Below are positions 24,537-36,889 of a stretch of 64,000 nt of DNA, piece by piece. The stretch covers positions 889,349 to 953,348 of the forward strand of contig JXTC01000070.1 of assembly GCA_002914845.1 (NCBI GenBank), given 5' to 3'. Within the stretch, counting starts at the first letter, position 1, and each line of letters opens with the position of its first letter. The notes beneath the pieces are model-generated. The model searched no databases. It was not told the DNA's origin and saw only the letters and a list, made by a program, of their open reading frames with translations. A program made the translations under genes and the position numbers. The DNA is from Trema orientale (lineage: Eukaryota > Streptophyta > Magnoliopsida > Rosales > Cannabaceae).

Positions 24537-26079
24537 ATGATGAAGGGAGTGCATCAAGGTCAAAACCTCCCGGCGGACGTGACCCAAGTGATCGAGCAGC
24601 TCGAGCGCCATTGCTTGGCCCCAGATGGCTCCCTCGTCTCCAAATCCTCTTACTACGACCTCCAACTTGTAAGCACTTTCTCTCCCCCTCTCTCTCCTCT
24701 GCTTGTTTGGTTGCCTAGAAAATGTGGGTCTTTCTGGGAAAATGGAATTTAGCCTTTTGTTTTTCCCAATTGGTGTTGGTTGGTACTTGGGTTGGTTTCT
24801 TAGGATTGAAAATAATGCAGGCCAGGGAGGAAATGTCAAGGGAAAGGCTTCGCTACTTGGAAGCTATGGTAAGTTTAGGTACTCAAATTCATGTTTTTGT
24901 GTTCTATGATGATCTTGGGGCTGATTGAATTACTGGGTTTTTTTTTTTTTTTGGGGGGGGGGGTGTTTAATGTAGGCAATATACAGTGAAGCAATAGCAA
25001 TGGTGGAAGAGTATCAACAGGCGGTTTCGGTGGCTAATCTTGGAGGAATTCGAGACGTGCCCGGGTCGTACATGCAGCTTGGGTTGAAGAATTCCCCTCA
25101 GGTTTCAAGTTGTTAAACCTTTGAATATCAGGCTTTTTCAGATATATTTGATTTTGGTTTAATGATTAGCTTATTTTCAATTTTAGACTTAAGTTTACTG
25201 ATTCATAGATGAAACTATTGCTATCAGATATTCCTGACACAGTGCATTGTCATAACAGTGCCTTAAAAGAGAAACTTGAGTGTTTAAACAGTTCCATTGT
25301 ACTTGAGTTGCATATAAAGAAGAAAACGGTGGTTAATATCTAAAAAGGGGTTACAAAGAAAATTGGAGTTGCTATAAGATGGTATTGGAATTTGATTCGG
25401 AATTGGTAGTCCATGGAAGAATGCAATGTATACATGTGTTTTTAACTTACATTTCTGATGATGGCTGTTATTCTGTATGAAAAACTTGCTCCACTAGGCA
25501 TTGGACTTCTCTTTGAAGACAATGGGCTCATTCAATGGGATAATGAATTTGCCCACTACGTTTAGTTGTTTACGTTGTCATGGACTAATTTTTATAGCTC
25601 AGAATTTAGTCTGATTGGACAAGTGACTTTGTGTTTCAGGTGTATGAAACTTTAGAGCATCGCATGGTTGTTGCAGAAGCAGCTCAAAGGTTGAGGCTTC
25701 CTCTTATTTCGAAAGATGGTGAAATTCGTGAGGAAGAAATTGAGAAATGCAGTATAATGTCACGAAGTTCCCTTGACAGTACAAGTACTAGTGTTACAAT
25801 CAGCTCAAGCTCCAATTCAACAAATTACACAACTGCTAATAGCACTCCCAGTGCTGCAAATAATATCTTTACTAGTGCTACTGATACAGAACCTGGAGTT
25901 GGTGGTGTTCCTAATCGATTTCTTGGAATTACACCTGCTTATTTATGGCAAACTCAACTTCAGCAGAACCCCTTGTCCATGGTAAGGCAATGATGTACTA
26001 CGAACTCTTGTTATCTGTTGTCTCCTTTTTTGCCCGTTTTGTTTGAACATTTTTCCCCCTATGCCATCATAATGAATCT

Positions 26080-26167
<88 letters not shown>

Positions 26168-29082
26168 ATATATATATATGTATATATATTTTCCGTTTAA
26201 AGATCATTGATCAGTGATTGCAATCTTAGTAATGCTTCTGTATGTTACTGTAGGATATGACAGAGTACCAGTTGTGTCTATCCCGTGAGATTGAGGCTCG
26301 TTTAAAAGCTAAGTGTGATAAATTAGCTGATGCTTTTATAATGGATGACATAGGTATCTCTTTCTCTCATATGGATCACATACACTGATAAATTTTCTGG
26401 TTGAGTAAATGTCTATTTTGCTTATAGTTACACATATTTTGACAAGCATATGCCTAATCCCAACTTTTGTTGTTGCAGACTCATCATCTGGACATCAAAA
26501 TTCAAGTGCTCGAATTCCAGAAAGGTTTGAGTTCCTTTCTTAACGTAGTTTTTCTCAGTGACAATTCTCTTGTATGTGATATAAATTAAGATACGCTATA
26601 TCCCGATCAGGAAAAGTATTCTTTGTGTGCTCCCACAAGCTATAGATTCTGATAAATGTATCTGCTAATGCAAATGTTATATGTGACTTGAAGCAGACAA
26701 TAGGGTATGTACCGTATATTGGCTCTGGCTGGCTGAATTATGAGAAGAAATATTCTGCTTTTATTAGTTGGAACTTGGAATCAAAGATGTATTGGGAAAG
26801 AACATTCTATTGAAAATCACATACTGCTTAAAATGAAGCATTTTTATGTTATTTTATAGACTATTGGGATTCGTGTTAATTATAAATATACCAATGAGAA
26901 CACAAGAGAGCCAATATTGGTTCTTGGCCATAGCTTGCCCTGCTTTACTTGAGATGAATTCAGTCATAAATCAATGATTTTGGTGAATCTATATACTGTG
27001 AGAACCATTGTTTGAAGTATTTCTGTTGTTCTGTGACATGCTATTGACTGCATTTCTCCTTCAATTTAATCAGGGTAAAGTTCATCATAGAAGAGATTGA
27101 AAGGGAAGAAGTTGCCCTACGAGAGGACCTGTACTCTGCAGATAGAAAATTTGCTGAATATTACAATGTATGTCAATAAGCAATTCATGTCGTTCCATTT
27201 TTTTTTCCCAATGCCAGAGTTTTATTCCGAGTATTGCTTGTAATGATGCATGATTTGTTAAACCATGTTGCACCAAATAGGTCCTGGAGCAAATTCTGGC
27301 CGTGCTTATTAAGCTCGTCAAAGATTTGAAGTTGCAACATCAACATAAATATGTAAGGCTCTTCCTTTCTTAAGATCTCAGATTTTTTAAATTGATTTTC
27401 AGCTATTAAAACTAGCTTGTGCCTTTAAAGTTCTTTGAATACCATGATTTTGCTTTTATGTTTGTTTGGGAACTTAAAAATTATTATGCTTAATGATACA
27501 TAGGATGAACTACAAAAGACATGGCTCTGCAAAAGATGTGAGACCATGAGTGCAAAATTGAGGTTTGTGATCCCATTTTTGAAATTGTATTTCTTTCCAT
27601 CAACTTATGAATAATGGGGTTTATGCAGTCAAGACACATGAAAGGTTGGATGGAGATTTGCTTTTGATTTCTAATAATGGGGTTTTCTTTATCTTCTTAC
27701 TTACTTGGAATTCCATCCCTTCCAGCAGTGACTTTCTTGACAGTGTTCAAACTTTAAATACATTACGAGCATATTTGAGTTCACTGTCAAATTGTCATTC
27801 AACAATGTGGTCTGGATAAAGTTATGCACTGAGTTCATTATCTCATATACAATTGTCTTAGGGTTTTGGAGCATGTTCTTCTTCTTGAAACTTACACCCA
27901 GGAATCGATACCAGCTTTACATAAAATTAGGTAATAATTGCTGATACCCTTTTGAGTTTATGTGCATCTTTTAATACAAGGTTAATATTCTCTATCCTCT
28001 TTACTGACTACCAGGAAGTATCTTGTTGAGGCTACAGAAGAAGCTTCTATTGCATATAACAAAGCGGTATGGTCTTCAACTAGTTCCTTTAAACCAATTG
28101 GTTTCTAGTTCCAATTTTCCATTTTTTGTTATGAGTTGTCTCACTTTTCGCATGCATGGATATAGAATAATTCAGACAGGAATGAGATAATAGCATGTAG
28201 GATGAAGGGCATTTGGTAGAAATAGCGGACATTTTTCAGTATGCTAAAATGTCAATGTGGATTTTTCTGGAATGCATGCCTACGTTTGTTTTCCTTGTAT
28301 GGGCCCAGGTGTCTTATGAGAATCCAAGTGACCAATTCCTACAATGTTAAATGAATTGAAAAATGCTTAAGACACAACACAACTAAGAGAAATGTTAAAC
28401 TCAAATGGATATCTTTGATGTAATTTGTGTACGGTGTTAACTGGTCATAGTATTCGACTCAAATGAATTTGTTTTTTAGTTTCCAAGATATAATATAAGA
28501 GCCGAAGAATCCCTAAATTTTTCCCTCTCTTTGAGTTTCATACACTAATGTTTTATTTTTAAGACTGATTATACGAATAAAATTATGATCCCCCCTGCCC
28601 TCAAAAGAAAAATAAAAATAAATAGAGATCAATCATATTATAAACAAGTAACTCGTCATACACAAGGTTGAGAATAATTATCTTGCATGCTTCAACTGCG
28701 AAGAGATGTCTAGATCAAACTCCTTTCCAATGGCATGGACTCAACTCTTATTAACATCATCAACCCATTATTGCATGTATATGATTGCTTTTTTCCCTCT
28801 CAGCTATTTGTTGATTTCCTTACTAAATCACTGTCAAACTTCTTCACCAGGTTACGCGTCTTCGTGAGTACCAAGGTGTCGATCCTCACTTCGATTCAAT
28901 TGCAAAGCAGTACCGTGAAATTGTAAAGGTATGTCAATGCAGCAGAGGGTCACATTCTTCACTTTGATTCCTAGTAAACTCTTTAATAGCTATAATCCTA
29001 ACAGGACTTGGAAACAATGCAATGGACAATCCACCAAGTTGAAATGGATCTGAAGCGCTTGCCAGATCACCCAAATGCATAG
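24537..29082 (+). CDS. AUG4: HAUS augmin-like complex subunit 4
   Basis: Thirteen GT-AG exons with closing phases: 24537-24668, 24821-24868, 24976-25101, 25640-25981, 26254-26353, 26479-26524, 27074-27167, 27281-27352, 27504-27562, 27862-27930, 28015-28066, 28851-28928, 29005-29082, giving 431 residues. The order fits plant AUG4: an N-terminal helical region ([20 protein letters not shown]), a Ser/Thr/Asn-rich low-complexity linker at about 141-186, then long helices typical of coiled-coil augmin subunits ([38 protein letters not shown]) and a C-terminal [15 protein letters not shown]. Augmin recruits gamma-tubulin to existing microtubules and drives branching nucleation in spindles and cortical arrays. 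Length is close to the family norm and no defect is seen. Intron 4 contains a long (TA)n tract; intron 11 is the largest late intron (784 bp). Confidence 0.94.
26082..26190. repeat. (TA)n microsatellite in HAUS4 intron 4
   Basis: Nearly uninterrupted TA dinucleotides for about 100 bases, with a few TG variants at the right end. Likely length-polymorphic. Confidence 0.95.
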
Positions 29083-29099
29083 AGTCATTCATTGTTTTC

Positions 29100-30010
29100 A
29101 GTTTTGGTTTTTAAGATGGTTGTGTGCGATTGTTCAACACTACACCCTTCTCAGTTGTCGTTTTTGTACATGTCAAAACGACAGATAACATATTTGATTT
29201 TCTTGGTCTTTTCATTCTCGTCATATAAATAGTTTCTTTCACACAACATAGTCTGTCATTTTTGGCCTTTTCGCAGTTATTGCTGATTTCTCAGTGGAGT
29301 GGTCATGAACATCTGGGAGTAAAATTCTTGACCAAACCTTAAATCTAATGTGCTATTACTAATCAGTAATTGGAAGAAAATCCAATTCTTGTTTTTTAAT
29401 CCTTTAAGTAATAAGAGGATGATTATGTGGCTTTTAGGTTTTCTGTATTATTACTAAGTGGTTTAAAGGGAAGTTAGTATTATCTTGAGACAAGGTTCTT
29501 CAATGAAATTTTCTTTTGGATGTGTAGACGCACGCTTTGCCACTGGTTCTCTGACACACTTTATAGAAACACTATTACACTCAGAAAAAAGCAGAAAAGA
29601 ACATAGACAGATTAATGAATTGTAGCTGAGCCCCATAACATGACATGCCATTTTTATCAAACAAGCTAAAACGACATATAGTTTCATTGATGGTGTTACG
29701 TGTCGTTTAGTTTGAGCTCGTCTTGTTGGCAAGTGGAAACATCTTCTCTTAGGATAACGACTTATCGTGTTACTGGATGGTGTTTCTACTTCTAGTGGAT
29801 AATAAACGACCTTTTTTGTTTATTGAGAAACAAAACGTCGTTTGTGAAATATATAAAACAAAGTGTCGTTCACTTGATGTCGTCTTTTTTAAGATACTTG
29901 AAAATCGTGCTGTTTACAGTTTATTATAGTTTTGTTTTGTTTTTGCATATCTCGATGTCGTTTTTCTACAAACGACATGTGGCTTTTTGTTTCTTCTTGG
30001 ACGACAATAT
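29100..30010. repeat. Clustered ACGAC/GTCGT words: CACTA-like remnant
   Basis: At least ten copies of AACGAC or GTCGTT words in both orientations lie between about 29170 and 30005 (for example 29669, 29702, 29757, 29805, 29835, 29863, 29879, 29955, 29970, 30000). Dense short words in both directions resemble the subterminal transposase-binding arrays of plant CACTA elements. No CACTA terminus or target duplication was identified. HAUS4 3'-UTR sequence occupies the first part. Confidence 0.45.
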
Positions 30011-30199
30011 GATTTTAATCTATTTTTCCACCATCCACCTCAACCCCACCAAGGGATGGGTCCCACATAAGGACCGGATTCCTCTAACATGCATTACATG
30101 TGAGTGTCCCAGTCATGAAGCACCAGATTGTAGGTAGGGGATATGTACTTGTCTCTCTCTCTCTCCCATCTCATCTCCAGTCCAGAGGACCAAAGGGCT

Positions 30200-30670
30200 C
30201 CTTCCCCCATCCAAGTGGGGCCAACCCAAAAAGGTCCCTACTAGTCTATTAGATAAGCCCGAAGCTCCATTGGCCTCACTCGGTCATCTCTCTGGATTCT
30301 TCTCAGTGGGGCCCACCTTAATTCCTTCTACAACATGCTCCAGAAAAGGCAAGCCAATCAAATCACCGAGTTGCGTCCATTGCACGCGGTCGTAGCTATA
30401 TAGACCCTTAAAAAGCACTTGAGACCCGCATATAACACGTCATCAATGATCCCAACCGTCAGCGGCTATCTCAACACTCAATCACAGCCGTCCACGTATT
30501 GCTTAAACCGAGTTGGGGGATTTAATCCGAGTTGGGGGTCAGCTCAACCATGGTTGGAATTTGTGGCTTACGGCTCAAACCGCCTTTGTCCTCCTCTTTA
30601 AATAAACCCCCCAAACAAAACAAAGCTCTTCATCGAAAACGTTTATTTTCATCTGAGGTCGTTTATTCAG
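30200..30670 (+). promoter_or_regulatory. Promoter and 5' exon of eIF1 copy 1
   Basis: A TATA-like TTTAAATAAA at 30597 follows CCGCCTTTGTCCTCCTCTT. The non-coding first exon ends GTCGTTTATTCAG at 30670 and the UTR intron runs 30671-31904. Shared with copy 2 are AATCACCGAG(T/C)TGC.TCCA near 30360, ACACGTCA near 30438 and the CCGCCTTTG block, so these are the best candidates for conserved control sites. Confidence 0.75.
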
Positions 30671-31639
30671 GTAAACCTCTCTCTCCAAGTCTCTGGCTTT
30701 TTACTTCGATTCCAATGAATTTGCTCTCTGGGTTTTGATTGAATTGTTGTATATTTAATCTTGGATCTTATGTTGATGATGTACATGGGGATGGGTCTCT
30801 TTTGTTTTTTCCTTTTATTTTGATTAGAGAGGTTTCTGAAACGTTTTAGTCTTGTGGGTTTTTTTTCTTAATTATTATTTTGCCATGAGAAGTATTGAAC
30901 ACTATAAGATTGATCATGTTAAAGAGTGTATAGCTTTTGTTATGTTTTAATTTTTGTGGGTGTGGGAGATTTTTCAAAAGGGTATCTTTCTTGTTCAATA
31001 TGATTGATCATGTTAACGAGTTTGTAGATGTTGTTATGTTTTAATTTTGTGGGTATGAGACATGTTTTTCAAAAAGATATCTTTTTTTTTTCTTTTTTAA
31101 TTTCGTTTTTTGAGATTATATCTATTGGGGAAAATGGTCTTGTTCTTTATTTTTTTGGCATTTATTGGGGAATATGGTTCTTTATTTTTTGGTTAGGGAT
31201 TCCATCACAAGATAACACATCCTATTAATGTTTCTTTTTCTTTTTTTCCGGTACCTAAAGTTAAAATTCTTGTCTTGGACTCGATCATTTTGTTTTAGAA
31301 CTTAGTTCTACGGATTAACATGTATTGGCACACGGGGTTGGCCTTCTTAATTTGGTTTTTGGATTCTTTTGGCTAGAGATTCATTAGAGCACAAGATCAT
31401 GATAAAAGTTTTGTAGCTTTGTTATCTATTAAATTTTTGTGGTGCGAGATTCTTCAAAGAGGGTATCTTTTTTGTACTTCGTTTTAGAGATTACATGTGC
31501 TGGGTATGGGGTCTGCTTATGCGGTTCTTCATCTTTTAGCTGGTGATTTTATCATATTGATAGCTTAACATCTTGTTAGTGTTTCATAGCTTTGTTTTCA
31601 TCAAGTCTTTTTTGGGTATAGAGTTTTGTCTTGAAGTTC

Positions 31640-31845
31640 TTCGTGAAGATATTTTTTTAGAAGTTCCTTTTATGGATTAACATGCATTGGGTAAAGGGTC
31701 TTTGATTCTTATGTTGGAACTTGGAACTTTAATATAGAACTCTTTGAATGAAGATATCTTTTTAGAAGTTCGTTTTATGGACTAACATGTATTGGGTAAA
31801 GGGTCTTTGATTCTTTTGTTGAAACTATAATATAGAACTCTTGGA
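31640..31845 (+). repeat. Tandem repeat in the eIF1 copy 1 UTR intron
   Basis: Two units of about 95 bp, each running from AGATAT.TTTTTAGAAGTT through ATTGGGTAAAGGGTCTTTGA to AATATAGAACTCTT. Copy 2 has a single ATTGGGTAAAGGGTCTTTGA unit in its own intron (near 37905), so copy 1 gained a duplication or copy 2 lost one. Confidence 0.7.
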
Positions 31846-31972
31846 AATGGTTTCTAATGGTAGGTTCTTTTTTTTTTTTTTTTTTTTTCTCCCTTTTCCC
31901 CCAGCTTCTATTGCGCTTGCAAACAACTTCGCCTTCGTACCGTCGTTTCAGTTTTCAAAACAAGCAAAGTAC

Positions 31973-32311
31973 ATGGTTGAGTTAGACGTCCAAATCCCAT
32001 CTGCTTTCGACCCATTTGCTGAGGCCAAGGACTCTGATGCCCCCGGAGCCAAAGAGTATGTACACATCCGAGTTCAGCAAAGGAATGGAAAAAAGTGCCT
32101 GACTACTGTTCAGGGATTGAAGCAAGAATACAGCTACGAGAGGATCCTCAAGGATCTCAAGAGGGTGTTCTGCTGCAACGGCAATGTAGTTCAGGATAAA
32201 GAGTTGGGAAAAATAATTCAGCTCCAAGGTGATCAGCGCAAGAACGTGTCCCAGTTTCTTGTTCAGGCTGGTCTTGTCAAGAAAGACCACATCAAGATCC
32301 ATGGTTTTTGA
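31973..32311 (+). CDS. SUI1: Translation initiation factor eIF1 (SUI1), copy 1
   Basis: A single coding exon of 112 residues, the normal plant eIF1 length. MVELDVQIPSAFDPFAEA matches the plant eIF1 N terminus, and the SUI1 fold covers about 29-105 (EYVHIRVQQRNGKKCLTTVQG, FCCNGNVVQDKELGKIIQLQ, GDQRKNVSQFLVQAGLV), ending KKDHIKIHGF. eIF1 binds the 40S subunit next to the P site and helps reject non-AUG and poor-context starts. The in-frame ATG at 31841 lies inside the UTR intron (acceptor at 31904 after a long T-run) and is not used. AATAATAAAG near 32352 is a poly(A) signal candidate. This is the upstream half of a tandem pair. Confidence 0.95.
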   Translation: MVELDVQIPSAFDPFAEAKDSDAPGAKEYVHIRVQQRNGKKCLTTVQGLKQEYSYERILKDLKRVFCCNGNVVQDKELGKIIQLQGDQRKNVSQFLVQAGLVKKDHIKIHGF

Positions 32312-33144
32312 AGACCTGGGGTCATGTTGTTGTGGTATTTGTGGGCTGAGCAATAATAAAGAAGTGTGTTGTGCGTGGGATTAATATACTCTCTGCCTTT
32401 TTAGAGTATTATTAGACTGAGGTCGAGGTTGAGTCGAGATTTCTTTTGTGTTTCTCTCTCGCTTTTCTTTCTATTTTCTTTCCTTTCGTGTTGGTTTATC
32501 TCATGGGGATTTCAAACATATGTAATGGGATTTTGTTGCTGATAAGAAACGGAAGTCCTAATTCAGTTTCAAAACGTAGTTTCCGTTTTTCTGTTTTTGA
32601 GTGTCTGCTAATTTGCTATTATGATCCCGCTTTGGAAACGGATGCTGAGCAGTTATGTGCACTTTGCTTTCATATTGATATCAGTCTGGTACATTCATCC
32701 GGAGAAGGATCAGTGTCCGGGCTACTCTCCCCCCTGGGAGTTCCAACTTTGTATTTGAATCAAGCGTGAAAAAAGAAGGTTCAAAGTGGGGCACCCCATA
32801 GGTATTAGATAAAGCCCAAAGCTCATTGGGCAAATCGACCATTGGGATTAGAAAAGTAGACAAATGCTCTTTTATATGAAAATTTATATAGATACCCGAT
32901 TTTAATAGATTCGTACCCATTTTTGGAGAAATATATTCACATAATTACACTTAAAAGTTGGTGTACATTTTATATTGTATATAATAGAACATGGCTATAA
33001 TTACACGGATATTGGCGAAATATAAGCGAAAAAGTGCTCACTAAGCCTAAATTTCATAGCGGGGCCTGAACAAAAATACCCGATTCTGGGGTGTTGTTTT
33101 AAATACCCCATTCTTTGGTGTTGTTTTAATGGATATTTGGATGC
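32312..33144. other. eIF1 copy 1 3' flank with a duplicated fragment
   Basis: At about 32790-32850 a stretch (GTGGGGCACCCCATAGGTATTAGATAAAGCCC, split in places) resembles the sequence at 30220-30280 upstream of copy 1 (GTGGGGCCAACCC, TATTAGATAAGCCCGAAGCT). This looks like the start of the second duplicated unit. No gene was seen. Confidence 0.5.
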
Positions 33145-33147
33145 TAA

Positions 33148-34091
33148 GGGCGTCTCTAATGGAAGTGCCACGTGATGTGTCAATGATAAATTTTGGTATT
33201 TCTTCAAAGAACTTGCTCCAATAGTGTGCTAAATTTGGCAATTTTTTTTGGCATATGCCAAAATGGCACATCCCAAATATTACAAAAATGTCATCCAAAT
33301 TTACACATATATCACCTTATAATTACATAAATACCATTACTATAATTACATGAATGCCACTAATCATGTAAGAAGTGTGATATTATGTTAGTAAAGCCCC
33401 ATTTCCCCCTATTTTGCCTATAAAGTGGAGGTGGTATAGTAATGATGTGATAATAAATTTATTTATTTATCTTTACTTTTGTTTAAATTATAGTAGTGGT
33501 TGATTAGTTAATTGGAGATGGTTAATTTATTTATATTTTTATCTTATTTTGCCTGCATTGGAGGGTTCTCATTCTCCATTCATCTCTCTTTTTCTTTATT
33601 TCTATCTATAGAAAAAAATATAGATGAAACACAAATAAAACGTGGAAAATCATTTACCACGAATCAAGATATTTTTATTTGCAAGACATTGTTGAGTATT
33701 ACTCTCAAGACTCCTTGTGTATTTATATATGATGGGAAGATTAGTTGATAGTTAAATATTGATTATGTGATATAAATTTTTTACTTGTATTATAGTGATA
33801 GTTGGATGGTTCAGTTGGAGGTTATTAAATATTTTCTTATTTATATTTTTTCTATGTTTTCCCTATAAATTGGAAGTAGTTAAATATTAAGATGATTTTT
33901 TACTTTGTATAAATATAGTTGTTGTTGGATGCTCGTAAATATTAATAATTCAAATGAGTAAAATATGAATTATATACATTAAAATATAGATATGACATAT
34001 TTTTTAACACGCACCCATTGGAGCAAAATAAAAAAAGTAAGTGCCAAATTTAGCATTCATGCCAATTTTGGCATTAGCATTGGAGATGCTC
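33148..34091 (+). mobile_element. PIF/Harbinger-type non-autonomous element (944 bp)
   Basis: The left terminus GGGCGTCTCTAATGG pairs with the right terminus (reverse complement GAGCATCTCCAATGC). A 3-bp TAA target duplication lies at 33145-33147 and 34092-34094, typical of PIF/Harbinger. Inside, at about 33610-33715, is a reading frame with IKRGKSFTTNQDIFICKTLL, which resembles the Myb/SANT-like ORF1 of plant Harbinger elements (RGK.FT..EDI). The element is therefore probably an internal deletion derivative of a full element. The transposase itself is missing. Confidence 0.75.
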
Positions 34092-34094
34092 TAA

Positions 34095-35395
34095 TGGTAA
34101 ATCGATAGGTTTTCTCACGTCTGCTTAGTGCTTAATGTTCAGTGTTGAAATTTGTTGTGATATTAAAGGTTTACATAACTCATCCCTATATCAATTACAT
34201 GCACCAGTAAATTAACTATATAACATAGCAAATTTATAATATATACCAATAAGTTAATTATATAATATAATTTATCAATTGTATGTGTTTCCAAATCAGT
34301 AACGTGCATAAATAGGTCAAATTGACTTGCATCATGATAACGGTGAACTCTAATCATACAACTTCTACCATGTGGTATAGGGTTTTACTGCATAGTTGTG
34401 GTCATAATATTAGTCTCTGATTGGTAGTCAATGATGTTGGGTGTTGTTCACTTATTCTTAAACCTACACCATTATGTATTGAATCATGAACTTTTTTTGC
34501 CAAAAAGTAAAAGACAAAAAAAACTCGTTCTCTTCGGTTGCAGCGCATATTAGGACTCACTACAACGAAAAAAGAACGAATACTGAAGCTTGATTTGAGG
34601 CTTACGAAACTTAGGCAATTAAAAATCTAGGGGTAACAATATAGATCATGATACCATATTGAACTTGTTTGATACGAAATTGACTCAAATTAACACGATT
34701 AAGTTATTTTTTTTAATAAATTAAATTAAATGATTATTTTTAAATTTTTTTTAATAAATTTCTTGTAAATAAAATGAAAAATATAAAACTAACGAATACT
34801 ATTATAAAACTTAATTCAAAAATTCAAGTAAACTAACAATTATTTTGTTTATATGTGTTTTGATTTATCGATCTGCGCAACTTTTTCATAAAACAAGTGA
34901 CACGTTGGTCAACCTGATACATGCTACCGATACGATTTAGTTAGGTCAAACATGACACAACATAGATTGTCACTCCTATAAAAATCCCTAAAATTAAAAG
35001 CTAATTTTGTTGGAGAAAAAAAAAAAACAATGATCACTGATTCACGGGAAATTTACAAAGGTGGATTATCCTGTTTTAAACAGTGATACCCACAAATAAA
35101 TAAATAAAATCAGATAGCCATTTTTAATTCACTGCTTTTTTAAAATCATAAAGCAAAAACCACACTAATCTAGAAAACAAAATAAAATTGTTTCCAAACT
35201 TCTCAATTTAGGTCCAAAGGAAGTCTGGAAGATTGCGAGAGGAGAGTGGAAGTCAAAATTATAGGTTAAACTATTCCACAAGAGTTATGGGGTCTTGATT
35301 TTGTTCGGTGAAAGAGTAGACACAGTCTTTGACTTTGTCCAGTAAGTAGAACGTGTAAACGGGGTAGCGCACAAGCAGATTCAGTAGGAAAGGAA
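34095..35395. other. Intergenic, no gene recognised
   Basis: AT-rich, with several short repeats of a TTATATAATATA/AAATTAACTATATAA kind near 34200-34270. No coding or RNA gene was seen. Confidence 0.4.
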
Positions 35396-35815
35396 AAATG
35401 CAAGGACAAAATATCCCCTTAGGCCTTACCCTTGACTTATACTAAGTGTTACATTTTGCCCCAAGATGATAGACTTAGACTTATTTTATCCTAAAATTAT
35501 CAAAATAGTTCTGACCTTACCCCTAAAAAAGTATGAAAGGCTAAAAGTTGACGGGGTAAAAAGTATAAAAGGCTACAAAATCGTTAACTGTTCTTGAATT
35601 TAAGGAATCAATGGAAGATCTCTAATAACCAAACAAATATGCGTAAAATGGTTGGAGGGGGGAAACAAAAAGAAAATAGTTAGTAGTCAAGAAGCCAATA
35701 TTGTGTAAAATAGACTACTTTTGCTACTTTTAGGACAAAATATGCTAAAGTTAGTTATCTTGGAATAAAGTGTACCACTTGACAAAAATCAACGGACAAA
35801 AAGGTAATTTGTTCT
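35396..35815. mobile_element. Foldback (inverted-repeat) element
   Basis: The left arm contains AAGTGTTACATTTTGCCCCA then AGATGATAGACTTAGACTTA. The right arm, reverse-complemented, reads AAGTGGTACACTTTATTCCA then AGATAACTAACTTTAGCATA. Both arms also carry (A)GGACAAAATAT. The arms are at the two ends of a roughly 420-bp segment. Exact termini and target duplication are not resolved. Confidence 0.45.
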
Positions 35816-35849
35816 TAAAAAAATAATAATAATAATTTAGAGTAGCTGT

Positions 35850-36610
35850 GTTTATGGTCACTTTGGTCGATCTAAACCTTAATGTGAATAGACCAAACTG
35901 TACACGCTGTTTGGTAAGGTCATCAAACCATGCAGTCTAAAACGACTGATTAAAATCGTCTAAACTACACTTACATATACAATTTAGTTTGGACAATTTT
36001 CGCAGTTTGAAATTTTAGGTTCGATAATTATAAGTCTGGACTAAATGAAAAGAGTGAGATAAAAGAGAGATGAAACCCTAAAAGGTCTAGACTAGATGAG
36101 TACACGTAGGGTGATAAAAGTGGGTTGGGCTTTGAAAAACATATGTTGGTTATGCGTGTTATAAACTAGTGGGCTTTTAAGCCGGATTGCCAAATGTGGA
36201 AACTTAATTGAAAAATAGTTGTTTTTTATGTTTGATAGATCAAAATATATTGATTTATTTATTAAAAATTTATTTATTTTTTAAAAAATAGATCAACTAA
36301 AAACCGACTATTTATTAAAATAAATTTATAAAACGGCCGTTTATTAAATAGGTATAAAAAAGGTCATTTTTAAATTGATCTAGGGAAAAGAAAAAAAGAC
36401 ATTTCTTATAAATACTCTAAACTAAACAACTAAAAAACCATTTTAAAATATTGTAACAAAATACAATTTTTGGCTGGTTTGGTTTGAAATTGAGCATTAA
36501 TTCATAAAATTGAAAGCCAAACCAAATCGTTCAGGTATTTTTAAACTGTAACCAACTGTGAAGTAAACAAAAAAAAAAAAAAAAATAGTGTGAATTATTT
36601 TGAACGACCC
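35850..36610. repeat. Dispersed palindromic repeat, copy 1 (hAT-like?)
   Basis: It begins GTGTTTATGGTCACTTTGGTCGATCTAAACC (written here as one landmark in parts: GTGTTTATGGTCA, TTTGGTCGATCTAAACC) and ends with ATTTTGAACGACCCTAA. The same landmarks occur at 46180-46905 (GTGTTCGTGGCCAG, TTTGGCCGATCTGAACC; end ATTTTAAACACTCCTAA). Termini are roughly inverted (TTAG.GTGTT and TTAGG.(G/C)G). It is non-coding. Confidence 0.5.
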
Positions 36611-36889
36611 TAATTTAGAGTGAATAGCCCAAGAGCCAATAGCCCGAGAGCCAAGAAGATTTTTCTTTTCGTAAAGGAGAAGACGATGACTTAGAAGTAT
36701 AGAGTTAACAAAATTCCAACTAGGAGTATTTTAACTCCCATGAGTCAGCTCATCACAAAGCCAATAGATTAGATTAGATCCGATGGTCCAAATTTAGAGC
36801 CTATCATTAGGAACAAAATTAAATACGATATTGTAGATATCCCATAAAAGGTAACAAAATAAAAAAGATGAATTTATTCGAAAAAAGGC

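Noticed and set aside
31841-31972. N-terminal extension of eIF1 copy 1 from the upstream in-frame ATG
   Set aside because: The segment crosses a T-run and a CCCCCAG acceptor, matches the UTR intron of copy 2 in layout, and gives a poly-Phe stretch. The family N terminus starts at 31973.
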